Positions 1 to 10,000 of a DNA stretch of 64,000 nt are shown here, piece by piece. Every line of letters begins with the position of its first letter. The stretch's first letter is position 1. Origin of the DNA: Bacteroidota bacterium (GTDB lineage Bacteria > Bacteroidota > Bacteroidia > Chitinophagales > Chitinophagaceae); NCBI GenBank assembly GCA_018267915.1, contig JAFDXN010000010.1:62001-126000 (forward strand), read 5' to 3'. The position numbers were made by a program, and so were the translations under genes. The notes below the pieces were generated by a model. It searched no databases and was not told where the DNA came from. It was given only the letters and a program-made list of their open reading frames with translations.

Positions 1-674
1 AGCGACAATGCAACAAATAGGAACATTGTACCATCCATCAGCCGGTAGCTATTCTTCAGACCAATGAGATTAGGCAAGGTAAATATTTCCGCATCAAGGT
101 CGGTTTGCATGTCCCTAATGTCGAAGGCCACACAAAGAGTGAACATAAAGACGAAACGAATAAGTATCTCGAAGGGGTAGTCTACTAATTGCCTATCCCG
201 GTAAAGTATGGGCAAGACACTTGTTACGATTGTCCAAACACCTGTCAGCACCGTTATCTTTACCCATCCAAAGTCGCGTATGCGCCTCTTGTTAGCAAAG
301 GGCAGCAGCGGCAATGAATAAGCAAAAGAAAGAAACGCTAAGACAACGCAGCCCAATAGTATTTTCCAGGAGAGCCAAAACAGGGAGCCCACGCTAAGCA
401 GAGCCCCTGAAATAAAAAAGATATAATGCCAGTAACGGTTTCTCTCGGTCCATGCTTGCCGGTCGGACGTACCCGGGCGCGACCTTTTTACAGTATAGTG
501 CACGTTGTACACCACCAGGGTGCTGCCAAAAACCAAAGCATGCAGAGGAGTGAATAACGGGGCGATGGAATTTATCAACAGACGCTCGGTAGCCATGCAC
601 ATCCCGGTGGAACATAGTGCAGCAAAGACACTTGTGTATAGTACCCAATCAATGAACCTTTCGATGAAACGCAC
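1..674 (-). CDS. UbiA-like prenyltransferase family membrane protein (3' end outside window)
   Basis: A continuous reading frame on the minus strand runs off the left edge (about 224 codons seen). It has no early ATG; the best start is the GTG at 674 (M-R-F-I-E-R-F). Several hydrophobic segments are visible, around residues 15-35, 42-58, 85-105 and 110-125. The stretch D-I-R-D-M-Q-T-D-L-D resembles the second Asp-rich motif of UbiA-type prenyltransferases. The first motif (N-D-x-x-D) appears replaced by Y-N-V-H-Y. UbiA enzymes move prenyl groups onto aromatic or other acceptors in the membrane; this divergent subgroup has no assigned substrate that I know of. The next gene, also on the minus strand, ends 1.6 kb before this one begins its own frame, so no operon partner is obvious. 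The family call is moderately sure, the function is not known. Confidence 0.6.
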   Translation of the reverse strand, partial: MRFIERFIDWVLYTSVFAALCSTGMCMATERLLINSIAPLFTPLHALVFGSTLVVYNVHYTVKRSRPGTSDRQAWTERNRYWHYIFFISGALLSVGSLFWLSWKILLGCVVLAFLSFAYSLPLLPFANKRRIRDFGWVKITVLTGVWTIVTSVLPILYRDRQLVDYPFEILIRFVFMFTLCVAFDIRDMQTDLDAEIFTLPNLIGLKNSYRLMDGTMFLFVALS

Positions 675-749
675 CCTAACTGTCAATTAAAAACAAAAGT
701 ACGGCAAGCGCCGTACTATGTAAATAATTTTCAGTTCCAGGCATTTTAC

Positions 750-2288
<1,539 letters not shown>

Positions 2289-2386
2289 ATAAGCCTAAGT
2301 CAATGAAGAGGCAAACCTAAGGCAAAACAGCCAAACATTTGAACCGGTTTATGGTACAATTGTAACAATCCTTTATACAGCCATAA

Positions 2387-2418
2387 CTTGCGCCTTGCCA
2401 CAATGATGATAATTTTGC
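2387..2418 (+). promoter_or_regulatory. Bacteroidota-type promoter of the TlpA-like gene
   Basis: A -33-like CTTG (2387-2390) is followed after 19 bases by TAATTTTGC (2410-2418), a full match to the TAnnTTTG -7 element. Transcription would begin only a few bases before the ATG at 2429, giving a very short leader. Confidence 0.6.
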
Positions 2419-2428
2419 ATCTGAAAAA

Positions 2429-2911
2429 ATGAAGAAGTTATTAATTATTGCCGTGCTGGCGCTTACTTGCTGCGAGCATTCGAGCGGCCAGAAACTGCCC
2501 TCATATAACGCGGACGCCCTGATGAAGCGTGTATCGAACAAAGACACTACCTACATCATCAATTTCTGGGCTACCTGGTGCATGCCTTGCGTAGCTGAGT
2601 TACCCGGCTTTGACACGTTACAGTTGAGATATCACGGCAAACCTGTCAAAGTACTGCTGGTCAGTTTCGACTTTAAAGAGGCCTATCCCAAAAAAATACT
2701 AGAGTTCATAAAAAAGAAAAAGGTAGTGCCGGAAGTGCTTTGGTTCAGCGAAACGAACGCCAACGAATTCATACCCAAGATTGAGCAGCAATGGTCCGGT
2801 TCGCTACCTGCGACGCTTGTCCTTGGGCACAATAATTTCAGGTGGTTTCACGAAGGCACCGTCAATGCTGCTGAAATAACTACTGTTGTAGATAAACAGC
2901 TCAGCTACTAA
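2429..2911 (+). CDS. TlpA-like thioredoxin-fold protein, exported
   Basis: A 160-residue thiol-disulfide oxidoreductase of the TlpA/ResA type. The N-terminus is a short hydrophobic signal with a possible lipobox (L-T-C-C around residue 14), so it is probably anchored in the periplasm. The redox centre W-C-M-P-C is at residues 50-54, preceded by the typical F-W-A-T. The cis-proline region (S-L-P-A-T) is near residue 129. Such proteins reduce disulfides, for example during cytochrome c maturation or in envelope stress. It starts right behind a strong promoter and ends 9 bases before the following FUSC gene, so the two are probably co-transcribed. No cytochrome biogenesis genes are nearby, so the client is unknown. 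Confidence 0.87.
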   Translation: MKKLLIIAVLALTCCEHSSGQKLPSYNADALMKRVSNKDTTYIINFWATWCMPCVAELPGFDTLQLRYHGKPVKVLLVSFDFKEAYPKKILEFIKKKKVVPEVLWFSETNANEFIPKIEQQWSGSLPATLVLGHNNFRWFHEGTVNAAEITTVVDKQLSY

Positions 2912-2920
2912 AAACCTCGT

Positions 2921-5086
2921 TTGGCAAAGATCAACCCATACAAACGCATAAGTGCTGCGCTGCAGAATGAGGCATTCGAGCCGATGTTCGCGTGGGGCCT
3001 GCGTATGGCCCTGGCCGCAGCCGTGCCGGTAATATGGGGACTGGCAACCCATCACATGGAGCCTGCCACATGGATAGCGCTTACCGCTGAGGCCATTTGC
3101 TGGGTGGAACTGAAGGGCACCTTCGGACAACGCACGCGCGTACTGATGGGCGGCATCTTCCTGGCACTTTTCTTCGCGATCCTCGGCAGCGTTACCGGAA
3201 CCAGCCTGTGGCTTAGCACTTTTTGTATGCTGGGCGTGGCATTCCTTTCGAGTCTTTTCAAAAATCTTGGTGACCGTGGCAGTGGGTTATCAGTCTGTGT
3301 TTATTTGCTGTTCATCATATGCAATGCCTATCCCGTGGATACGATCCCGGCGCTTGAGACCCGGTCTTTATTGGTGCTCCTGGGCGCTGGCTGGACCGTC
3401 ATCATCAGCTTGCTCATATCCGCCTTTATGCCTGCCAGGCAACCTTACAGACGCTCAGTGGCGCTAATTTGGAGGGATATTTCCGAGCTGGTAGGCACTA
3501 TCTGCAAAGGCTGGGATGGCAAAGGCCCGCGCAGCACGATACGCGAGATATACGTAAAAGAAAAAGAACTGCGTAATACCATTGACAGCTCCTTCACATT
3601 CCATACTGCTACCGTGCAGCAGGTTAGTAAAAAGGACAAGCACGAATACCAGCTTGCCCAGGTGCGTAAAGCAACAGCCCTGATTGGTGCGCACATGATA
3701 GCTATAAGCAGCGAACTCGAAACCGTCAACACCAGGAGCATTGAAACCACACTGCAACTTAAAATATCGGCCCTGCTGAGCGCATTCCAGCAGGCAGCCG
3801 ACCGCATGGCTATTTATGTTTTGACCCTGAAACCTGAAGAAGAGTTGTTGCTGGTATCGCGAATCAGCAGGCTAAACAACCTGGTGAGGCTGCTGAAGGA
3901 GTATAAGGTGAAGGACAATGCTGCATTGGATGCTACTGAACAGCGGGTGATCCAGTTGTCGGAACGCACTATGAAGCTGTTTGAAAGCTGCATGGCCCGG
4001 CTAAAAGAAATGGGCGATGACCTGCCTGTATTCCGCTCCTATTCGCTGTTCAAAACAGTGTACACATTGCATCCGAAACACTGGATAAAGAACCTGCAAC
4101 TGCTTTTCAACTTTAATACTTTCACTACCCGCTATGCGCTGCGTGCAGCAGTAGCAGCAACGGTGGCGCTTTTTATATACAAATGGTACAAGATCGACCA
4201 TGGCTACTGGCTGCCCTTCAGCGTTATGATCGTACTGCAGCCTTACTTCGGAGCTACATTTAAAAAAGCCATTCAGCGTATCGCAGGCACCCTTGCGGGA
4301 GGATTGATGGGAGGTTTGCTGTTGCATGTACACACAGGTTTGCATATCAAAGAGATCATGCTCTGCCTGAGCTTTATCTTTATGGTTTATTACCTGCGTC
4401 GCAACTATGGTATTGCTGCCTTCATCATCACGCTCAACCTGGTGCTGCTCTTCAACCTTGAAGCTCCCGTCACGAACGAGTTGATAATAACCCGCGCTTT
4501 ATCTACCATAGGCGGCGCAGGGCTTGCGGTGCTGGCAGGATTTGCCCTTTTGCCTCACTGGGACAGAAAGTGGCTACCCAAACACCTTGTGAGTGCCATT
4601 CAAAACAATTATGACTATTTCCTGTTTACGTTCTTTTCACCTAATCCTGCCATTAACTGGACACGGCACAAGCGCAGTACCGAAGCCACCAATAGTAACG
4701 CATTTGATTCGTTTAGCCGATACATGCAGGAGCCTGGAACGAAAAAGATGTCGAAATTGTATTACCGGCTGATAACAAACAATGTGCGCATTACCCGCGA
4801 GTTGAATAACATACACCTCGAAGAAGAAAATAAACAAGCGAAAAACAGCGAACCCGCAAGCGACCAGCAACAGCAGAAGATCGATAATTGCCTGTTCCAG
4901 TTCAACCGGAATATGCAGCTCATCCACAATTTCGATATTGACGCTCACGTACGCACCTTCGAAGCCGACAATAAATACCACAGTCCATTTCAGTTAACCG
5001 AATACCAGCTCCTTTCGCTCGACAAGATAATCCTTGAATTACAGGAGATGTACGATGAGCTGGAGCAACTGGCTGCGGCAAAGTAA
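2921..5086 (+). CDS. FUSC-family inner membrane protein (YccS/YhfK-like)
   Basis: A 721-residue membrane protein with the two-part layout of the FUSC / aromatic acid exporter family. One block of membrane helices is near the N-terminus (about residues 25-165). A long soluble helical stretch follows (about 170-390), then a second block of helices (about 395-545) containing the conserved Y-W-L-P-F-S-V-M-I-V-L-Q-P region and a glycine-rich G-T-L-A-G-G-L-M-G-G. A soluble C-terminal part ends the protein. Family members are predicted efflux proteins for aromatic acids or similar small organic acids. The start is the TTG at 2921, the only one that keeps the first residues and does not overlap the upstream stop codon. 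The protein follows the TlpA-like gene by 9 bases and precedes the AcpH-like gene by 28, suggesting one transcript. Confidence 0.87.
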   Translation: MAKINPYKRISAALQNEAFEPMFAWGLRMALAAAVPVIWGLATHHMEPATWIALTAEAICWVELKGTFGQRTRVLMGGIFLALFFAILGSVTGTSLWLSTFCMLGVAFLSSLFKNLGDRGSGLSVCVYLLFIICNAYPVDTIPALETRSLLVLLGAGWTVIISLLISAFMPARQPYRRSVALIWRDISELVGTICKGWDGKGPRSTIREIYVKEKELRNTIDSSFTFHTATVQQVSKKDKHEYQLAQVRKATALIGAHMIAISSELETVNTRSIETTLQLKISALLSAFQQAADRMAIYVLTLKPEEELLLVSRISRLNNLVRLLKEYKVKDNAALDATEQRVIQLSERTMKLFESCMARLKEMGDDLPVFRSYSLFKTVYTLHPKHWIKNLQLLFNFNTFTTRYALRAAVAATVALFIYKWYKIDHGYWLPFSVMIVLQPYFGATFKKAIQRIAGTLAGGLMGGLLLHVHTGLHIKEIMLCLSFIFMVYYLRRNYGIAAFIITLNLVLLFNLEAPVTNELIITRALSTIGGAGLAVLAGFALLPHWDRKWLPKHLVSAIQNNYDYFLFTFFSPNPAINWTRHKRSTEATNSNAFDSFSRYMQEPGTKKMSKLYYRLITNNVRITRELNNIHLEEENKQAKNSEPASDQQQQKIDNCLFQFNRNMQLIHNFDIDAHVRTFEADNKYHSPFQLTEYQLLSLDKIILELQEMYDELEQLAAAK

Positions 5087-5114
5087 GTTGGCGGCATTGT
5101 TGTAGCTTCGGGGC

Positions 5115-5702
5115 ATGAACTACCTGGGCCACGCCTTTCTTTCATTCGGTAATGCAGATATACTGACCGGCAATATGATCGGCGATCATGTGAAGGGCAA
5201 GCTGGCGCTGGACGCTTATCCTGAGCGCATAAAACAAGGGGTAATGTTGCACAGGAAGATCGACGAGTTTGCAGACAATCACCCTGCTACTCAGCGCGCT
5301 AAGGTTTGGTTCAGGCAGGATTATGGTTTGTATGCAGGGGCGATCATGGACAGCCTGTATGACCACTTTCTTGCCAATGATCCGAAAATGTTCGAATCCG
5401 AAAAGCACCTGTTCGCATTTTCGCAGGACGTGTATCAAAAGCTTGAAAAAAATGCCGAATATTTCCCCCCGGCTTTTGCAGGATATTTTCCCTACATGAA
5501 AGAACATAACTGGCTGTATAACTACCGGAGCATGCCCGGCATGCAGCGATCACTAGGCGGCCTGGCCCGCAGAGCGAAGCATATGCCCACGGTAGAAAAA
5601 GCCTATGAAATATTTGTTGGTCACTATTACCAGTTGGCACAGTGTTATTATGAATTTATAGACGATGTAGTTACCTTTGCTAAAATTCAGTTAAACAGGT
5701 AA
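5115..5702 (+). CDS. acpH: Acyl carrier protein phosphodiesterase (AcpH/DUF479)
   Basis: This 195-residue protein has the full AcpH pattern. It begins M-N-Y-L-G-H-A-F-L-S and has G-N-M-I-G-D-H-V-K-G (about 20-29) and L-H-R-K-I-D-E-F-A-D (about 45-54). The conserved aspartates and histidines match the HD-like metal site of the family. AcpH removes the 4'-phosphopantetheine arm from holo acyl carrier protein, giving apo-ACP; the enzyme is cytoplasmic. Length agrees with the family (about 190-200). It sits 28 bases behind the FUSC gene on the same strand and probably shares its transcript, though no functional link is evident. The gene name is used on motif grounds; some close relatives in Bacteroidota have not been tested biochemically. 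Confidence 0.82.
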   Translation: MNYLGHAFLSFGNADILTGNMIGDHVKGKLALDAYPERIKQGVMLHRKIDEFADNHPATQRAKVWFRQDYGLYAGAIMDSLYDHFLANDPKMFESEKHLFAFSQDVYQKLEKNAEYFPPAFAGYFPYMKEHNWLYNYRSMPGMQRSLGGLARRAKHMPTVEKAYEIFVGHYYQLAQCYYEFIDDVVTFAKIQLNR

Positions 5703-5721
5703 AGCGTATATTAGCCGGGAC

Positions 5722-5730
5722 TATTTTTGC
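5722..5730 (+). promoter_or_regulatory. Predicted -7 element before the serine hydrolase gene
   Basis: TATTTTTGC is a full match to TAnnTTTG and lies 24 bases before the ATG at 5755. No convincing -33 TTTG is seen at the usual distance. Confidence 0.5.
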
Positions 5731-5754
5731 AAAAATTGATTTGTAGACTTTGAC

Positions 5755-6957
5755 ATGCGTAGAATTTTATCAGCACAAACACTAACTAGTTTTTTAACCG
5801 TCATAATCCTCATCGCCTGCCACTCCAAAACAGATAAGGTGGCCGCCAAAACCCCTCCCCGCTTTCACGACGCCCCCACGGCGGCGGCAAACACACAGCT
5901 TAGTTACGATACCTTGGGCGCGGAACGTCAACGCGTTATCCGCGAACTGGATGCCTACTACGAAACGCAGGCACGTGCAGGGTTCAATGGTAGTGTACTG
6001 GTTGGCTACAAAGGCAACGTGATCTACGAAAGGTATTTCGGCTTTGCTAACAGGGAGCGTGGCCTGAAGTCAAACCCGAACAGCGGTTGCCAGCTTGCTT
6101 CTATTTCCAAAACATTTACCGGCGCTGCAATACTTTATCTTTATCAACGCAAGTATCTCGATATCAACGAGCCGGTGCAGCATTACCTGAAAGAATTTCC
6201 TTATCCCGGCATAACGATAAAATGCCTGCTCAATCACCGTTCGGGCCTGCCCGACTATACCAAATGGGTAGAGCATTATAAGAAAGACACCCGCACGCCG
6301 ATCAGCAATGAGGAAATGATACAGATGATGGCGCGCTATAAACCGGCTCTGGAATTCAGACCTAACACGCGATTCAAATACTGCAATACGAACTACGCTG
6401 TATTGGCTTACCTGATACAGGAAGTAACTGAGATGAAGTATCCTGACTTCATGCAGCGTTATATCTTCGGTCCGCTGGGCATGAGCCACACTTTTATCTA
6501 CAACCCATGGCAGGGCATGCCCTCCAACGCGACCATCAGTTACAAGTATAACTGGGCGCGCGAGCCGGATATGTTTGCGGATGGGGTGTGGGGCGATAAA
6601 GGCATTTATAGCACTGTGGAGGACATGTACCGCTGGGACCAGTCTTTCTACCATAACACATTGCTTGATAACTCAACTATTGAGCTGGCATATGGGCCCT
6701 GTTCATTTGAGAAGCCCGGCGTGAAGAACTATGGCCTTGGCTGGCGCATGCTTTGCTTCCCCAATGGCAACAAGATCATTTACCACAATGGCTGGTGGCA
6801 TGGCAATAACACCTCCTTCTACCGCTTTATCCGGGACAATTTCACCATCATTGTGCTGGGCAATAAACACAACAACGGCATCTATCACCAAGCGCCGCGT
6901 GTGTACAGCATAGTAAAGGGTATACCGGAAATGAGCGGCTTTGATACCGAAGACTAA
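5755..6957 (+). CDS. Class C beta-lactamase-like serine hydrolase, lipoprotein
   Basis: A 400-residue exported serine hydrolase. The N-terminus has a signal ending in I-L-I-A-C (C22), a lipobox, so it should be a lipoprotein. All three active-site motifs of the penicillin-binding/class C family are present: S-I-S-K (S116 and K119), Y-C-N (Y209-N211) and H-N-G (about 344-346). The fold covers about residues 75-385. Family members act as D,D-peptidases, esterases or beta-lactamases; the H-N-G box and lack of an AmpC-like context favour an esterase or peptidase over antibiotic resistance. The gene has its own promoter and ends before a strong shared terminator facing guaB. It is judged complete. 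Confidence 0.87.
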   Translation: MRRILSAQTLTSFLTVIILIACHSKTDKVAAKTPPRFHDAPTAAANTQLSYDTLGAERQRVIRELDAYYETQARAGFNGSVLVGYKGNVIYERYFGFANRERGLKSNPNSGCQLASISKTFTGAAILYLYQRKYLDINEPVQHYLKEFPYPGITIKCLLNHRSGLPDYTKWVEHYKKDTRTPISNEEMIQMMARYKPALEFRPNTRFKYCNTNYAVLAYLIQEVTEMKYPDFMQRYIFGPLGMSHTFIYNPWQGMPSNATISYKYNWAREPDMFADGVWGDKGIYSTVEDMYRWDQSFYHNTLLDNSTIELAYGPCSFEKPGVKNYGLGWRMLCFPNGNKIIYHNGWWHGNNTSFYRFIRDNFTIIVLGNKHNNGIYHQAPRVYSIVKGIPEMSGFDTED

Positions 6958-6998
6958 GAAATAATTCTATATTTGAGCAACTACCTCCACTTGAAATA

Positions 6999-7029
6999 AA
7001 TAAAGTCCCTCAGCAGGAGGGACTTTATT
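6999..7029. terminator. Bidirectional terminator between serine hydrolase and guaB
   Basis: A perfect 13-bp stem (6999-7011 with 7017-7029) with a 5-base loop lies between two convergent genes. A/T-rich arm ends give U-tracts on both strands, so it can serve both. Confidence 0.85.
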
Positions 7030-7049
7030 GTTATCACATCTTCTTAAAA

Positions 7050-8522
7050 TTATCTTCTGCTATAGTTAGGCGCTTCCTTAGTGATCACCACGTCGTGCGG
7101 GTGGCTCTCCGCCATGCTTGCCGAGGTGATACGCATGAACTGAGCATCCGTATGCAACGCTTTAATGTCCTTCGCTCCACAAAGGCCCATACCTGCACGA
7201 AGCCCGCCAACGAACTGCTGCACTACTTCGTTCACCAGGCCTTTATATGGCACACGGCCAACAATGCCCTCAGGCACCAATTTTTTAGTATCCGACTCGC
7301 CCTCCTGGAAGTAGCGATCTTTCGAACCTTCCTGCATAGCTTCCAGCGAACCCATGCCGCGGTAGGACTTGAACTTGCGGCCTTCGAAAATGATGGTTTC
7401 GCCCGGGCTCTCTTCGGTGCCCGCAAATATCGAACCGGCCATGATACTCGATGCACCTGCCGCCAGGGCTTTCACCATATCGCCCGTATAGCGGATACCA
7501 CCATCAGCTATAACAGGGATGCCCCTCTTTGATACTGCCTGCGCGGCTTCCATAATGGCAGTAAGCTGTGGCGAACCCGCACCGGTTACGATACGCGTAG
7601 TGCATATAGAGCCCGGACCTACGCCCACCTTCACAGCATCAGCACCGGCATCAGCCAGAGCTTTTGCACCAGCGGCCGTCGATATATTGCCTGCGATCAC
7701 CTGCAGGTTCTTAAAGGTCTTTTTTACCAGCTTCAGGGCATCTATCACGCCCTTCGAATGGCCATGTGAGCTGTCAAGCGTTACTATATCAACACCGGCA
7801 TTCATCAGCGCCTCAACTCTTTGCAGCATGTCACCCGTTACACCGATAGCCGCACCTACGAGTAAGCGTCCATTAGCATCCTTACAGGCGTTAGGGTGAC
7901 TCTTAAGGTGCATAATATCACGGAAGGTAATAAGCCCGATCAGCTTGCCTTTTTTATCCACTATTGGTAGCTTCTCGATCTTGTATTGCTCCAATATCAC
8001 CTCAGCCTTGGCCATGCTGGTGCCGGCCGGCGCAGTTACAAGCTTGTCCTTGGTCATGATCTCGCTGACCTTCTTGCGCGTGTTCTTCTCAAAACGCATA
8101 TCGCGGTTGGTGAGGATGCCTATCAGTTTCCTGTCCTTATCTATAATGGGAATGCCGCCTATCTTATTTTCGCGCATCAGCTTCAGCGCATCACCCACAC
8201 TGGCATCCGGTTCCAGGGTCAGCGGATCGGTGATCAGGCCGCTCTCCGAGCGTTTTACCTTGCGCACCTGGTCGGCCTGGCGCTCGATGCTCATGTTTTT
8301 GTGTAGCATACCTATGCCCCCCTCGCGGGCCAGTGCCATAGCCAGCGGACCTTCTGTAACGGTATCCATAGCAGCGGAAACCATGGGCAGGTTCAGCTTG
8401 ATATCTTTGGTCAGTTGGGTAGAAATGCTTACCTGCTGGGGATGGACTTCAGAGTAAGCCGGCACAAGGAGTACATCATCAAATGTGAGGCCTTCGCCGT
8501 AGAATTTAGATTTTGCAGCCAT
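7050..8522 (-). CDS. guaB: Inosine-5'-monophosphate dehydrogenase
   Basis: This 490-residue enzyme oxidises IMP to XMP with NAD, the committed step of guanine nucleotide synthesis in the cytoplasm. The TIM-barrel halves lie at about 8-92 and 210-488. Two CBS domains are inserted between them (about 93-208). The catalytic loop G-P-G-S-I-C-T-T-R carries the nucleophilic Cys at about 307. The phosphate-binding stretch D-G-G-I-R-Y-T-G-D and the flap R-G-M-G-S are visible downstream. The ATG at 8522 is preferred; an in-frame TTG six bases earlier falls inside the -7 promoter element. The gene stands alone, with a shared terminator at its 3' end. Confidence 0.97.
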   Translation of the reverse strand: MAAKSKFYGEGLTFDDVLLVPAYSEVHPQQVSISTQLTKDIKLNLPMVSAAMDTVTEGPLAMALAREGGIGMLHKNMSIERQADQVRKVKRSESGLITDPLTLEPDASVGDALKLMRENKIGGIPIIDKDRKLIGILTNRDMRFEKNTRKKVSEIMTKDKLVTAPAGTSMAKAEVILEQYKIEKLPIVDKKGKLIGLITFRDIMHLKSHPNACKDANGRLLVGAAIGVTGDMLQRVEALMNAGVDIVTLDSSHGHSKGVIDALKLVKKTFKNLQVIAGNISTAAGAKALADAGADAVKVGVGPGSICTTRIVTGAGSPQLTAIMEAAQAVSKRGIPVIADGGIRYTGDMVKALAAGASSIMAGSIFAGTEESPGETIIFEGRKFKSYRGMGSLEAMQEGSKDRYFQEGESDTKKLVPEGIVGRVPYKGLVNEVVQQFVGGLRAGMGLCGAKDIKALHTDAQFMRITSASMAESHPHDVVITKEAPNYSRR

Positions 8523-8524
8523 GT

Positions 8525-8533
8525 GCAAAGATA
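8525..8533 (-). promoter_or_regulatory. guaB -7 element adjoining the start codon
   Basis: Read on the minus strand this is TATCTTTGC, a full TAnnTTTG match, only two bases before the guaB ATG at 8522. If used, the mRNA would have almost no leader. Confidence 0.5.
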
Positions 8534-8583
8534 TAACAGCAAATTGAAAAACCGAAAACAGGATTTTTCTATAGGCTTATAGG

Positions 8584-9879
8584 TCACCTTTTTTCAAACG
8601 AAAGCGATTCAGTTCCCTGTTCGGTTACTACCTGGAGTACGTAGCATCCCGCTGGGACGTTCTGTTCAAAAGCTACTTCTCTTTGAATATTTCCATTCTC
8701 TAATGCTACCTTGTCCCTTAGCAGAACCTTTCCGGTAAGGTCCATGATAACTAGATCTGCGCTATTCGACCTTGTCTTCACCTTGCCTCTTATGCAAAAG
8801 TTTCCAATGTTCGGATTGGGATAGAGTACGAGACCAGCGGTCGTCTCGCCTGTTTGCACTTTTGCAGTAGCATCGATCTTCCGAATTCTATTGTTCTCGC
8901 AATCGGTGATGTATATGGCATCCGGGCTGCAAAAAACAGCGGTTGGATACTGAAGCTGGGCGGACAGAGGATATCCACCATCACCGCTAAATCCGGGAGT
9001 GCCGGTTCCCGCGAAAGTGGTGATAATGCCAGCATGGTCCACTTTTCTTATCCTGTGATTAGCGATGTCTGCAATTAAAATATCTCCGGCTGCATCTACT
9101 GCTACGTCTCCGGGATTTCTCAACTGCGCCGCCACCGCTTGGCCACCATCCCCTCCAAACGTGCCCACACCCGTGCCAGCGAATGTACTGATTACACCAG
9201 AAGGACTAACTACCCAAACACGATTAACCCTGCCATCGGCTATGTACAAATTGCCGGACGCATCAAAAATCAGTCCCCCTGGCATATCGAGACTATCTTT
9301 AACGTAAGTACTTATTATTCCATTTACAGCTACTTTCCGTACGTAGGCATCCGTAGTGAAATATAGATTTCCTGTCGCATCAAAACATATGCTGATAGGA
9401 ACACCGACGTCGGCATTAGTTGCAAGGCCGCCGTCTCCGTTGTTGCTTGGATTTCCTGTACCTGCAATAGTTGATATTATACCCAGGGTATCAATTTTCC
9501 GAATCCGATAATTAAACCGGTCGCCAACATATATATTACCGAAACTATCGAGTGCAATGCCCCATGGCGTGTTTAACTGCGCATATATCGCCGGAATGTT
9601 GTCACCATTGTACCCCGCGACGCCGGTTCCTGCTATAGTGGTGATGATACCAGAAGTATTAATCATGCGGATACGGCTATTCTCTTTATCAACAATGTAA
9701 ACACGGCCTGTGCCATCCACCGCCACGGTTGACGGGGCGTTGATGACGGCAGAGGTAGCAACTCCGTTATCCCCCCCATACCCTGCCGTCCCATTTCCGG
9801 CTATAGTATTTATTATTTGTCCCTTGCTTATAGAAAAAAACGTTAGCAGAGCTAAGAGTGCGGATATATGTTTGGTCAT
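8584..9879 (-). CDS. NHL-repeat beta-propeller protein with T9SS sorting domain
   Basis: A 431-residue secreted protein of unknown role. A signal peptide occupies about residues 1-20 (ending S-K-G-Q). About six NHL-type repeats follow (about 22-335), each with the pattern I-x-T-x-A-G-x-G, G-D-G-G and a later N-x-R-I-R-K. They should form a six-bladed propeller. The last 80 residues contain L-Y-P-N-P-N-x-G-N-F and end in a beta-rich module, a T9SS type A sorting domain, so the protein should be carried across the outer membrane and attached to the surface or released. Such propellers usually bind ligands or other proteins; no catalytic residues are seen. It stands alone on the minus strand, with a short A/T-rich upstream region. 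Confidence 0.86.
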   Translation of the reverse strand: MTKHISALLALLTFFSISKGQIINTIAGNGTAGYGGDNGVATSAVINAPSTVAVDGTGRVYIVDKENSRIRMINTSGIITTIAGTGVAGYNGDNIPAIYAQLNTPWGIALDSFGNIYVGDRFNYRIRKIDTLGIISTIAGTGNPSNNGDGGLATNADVGVPISICFDATGNLYFTTDAYVRKVAVNGIISTYVKDSLDMPGGLIFDASGNLYIADGRVNRVWVVSPSGVISTFAGTGVGTFGGDGGQAVAAQLRNPGDVAVDAAGDILIADIANHRIRKVDHAGIITTFAGTGTPGFSGDGGYPLSAQLQYPTAVFCSPDAIYITDCENNRIRKIDATAKVQTGETTAGLVLYPNPNIGNFCIRGKVKTRSNSADLVIMDLTGKVLLRDKVALENGNIQREVAFEQNVPAGCYVLQVVTEQGTESLSFEKR

Positions 9880-10000
9880 AAATAGGTTTAAAAAATGTGA
9901 GGCAAAGATAGTTCTTCATGCTATTCCTAATAATGACGTATAAACGCGAGGAAATCTTGGGTATCTTAAAACAATTGTACATTAGCCAAAATTTTTACCC

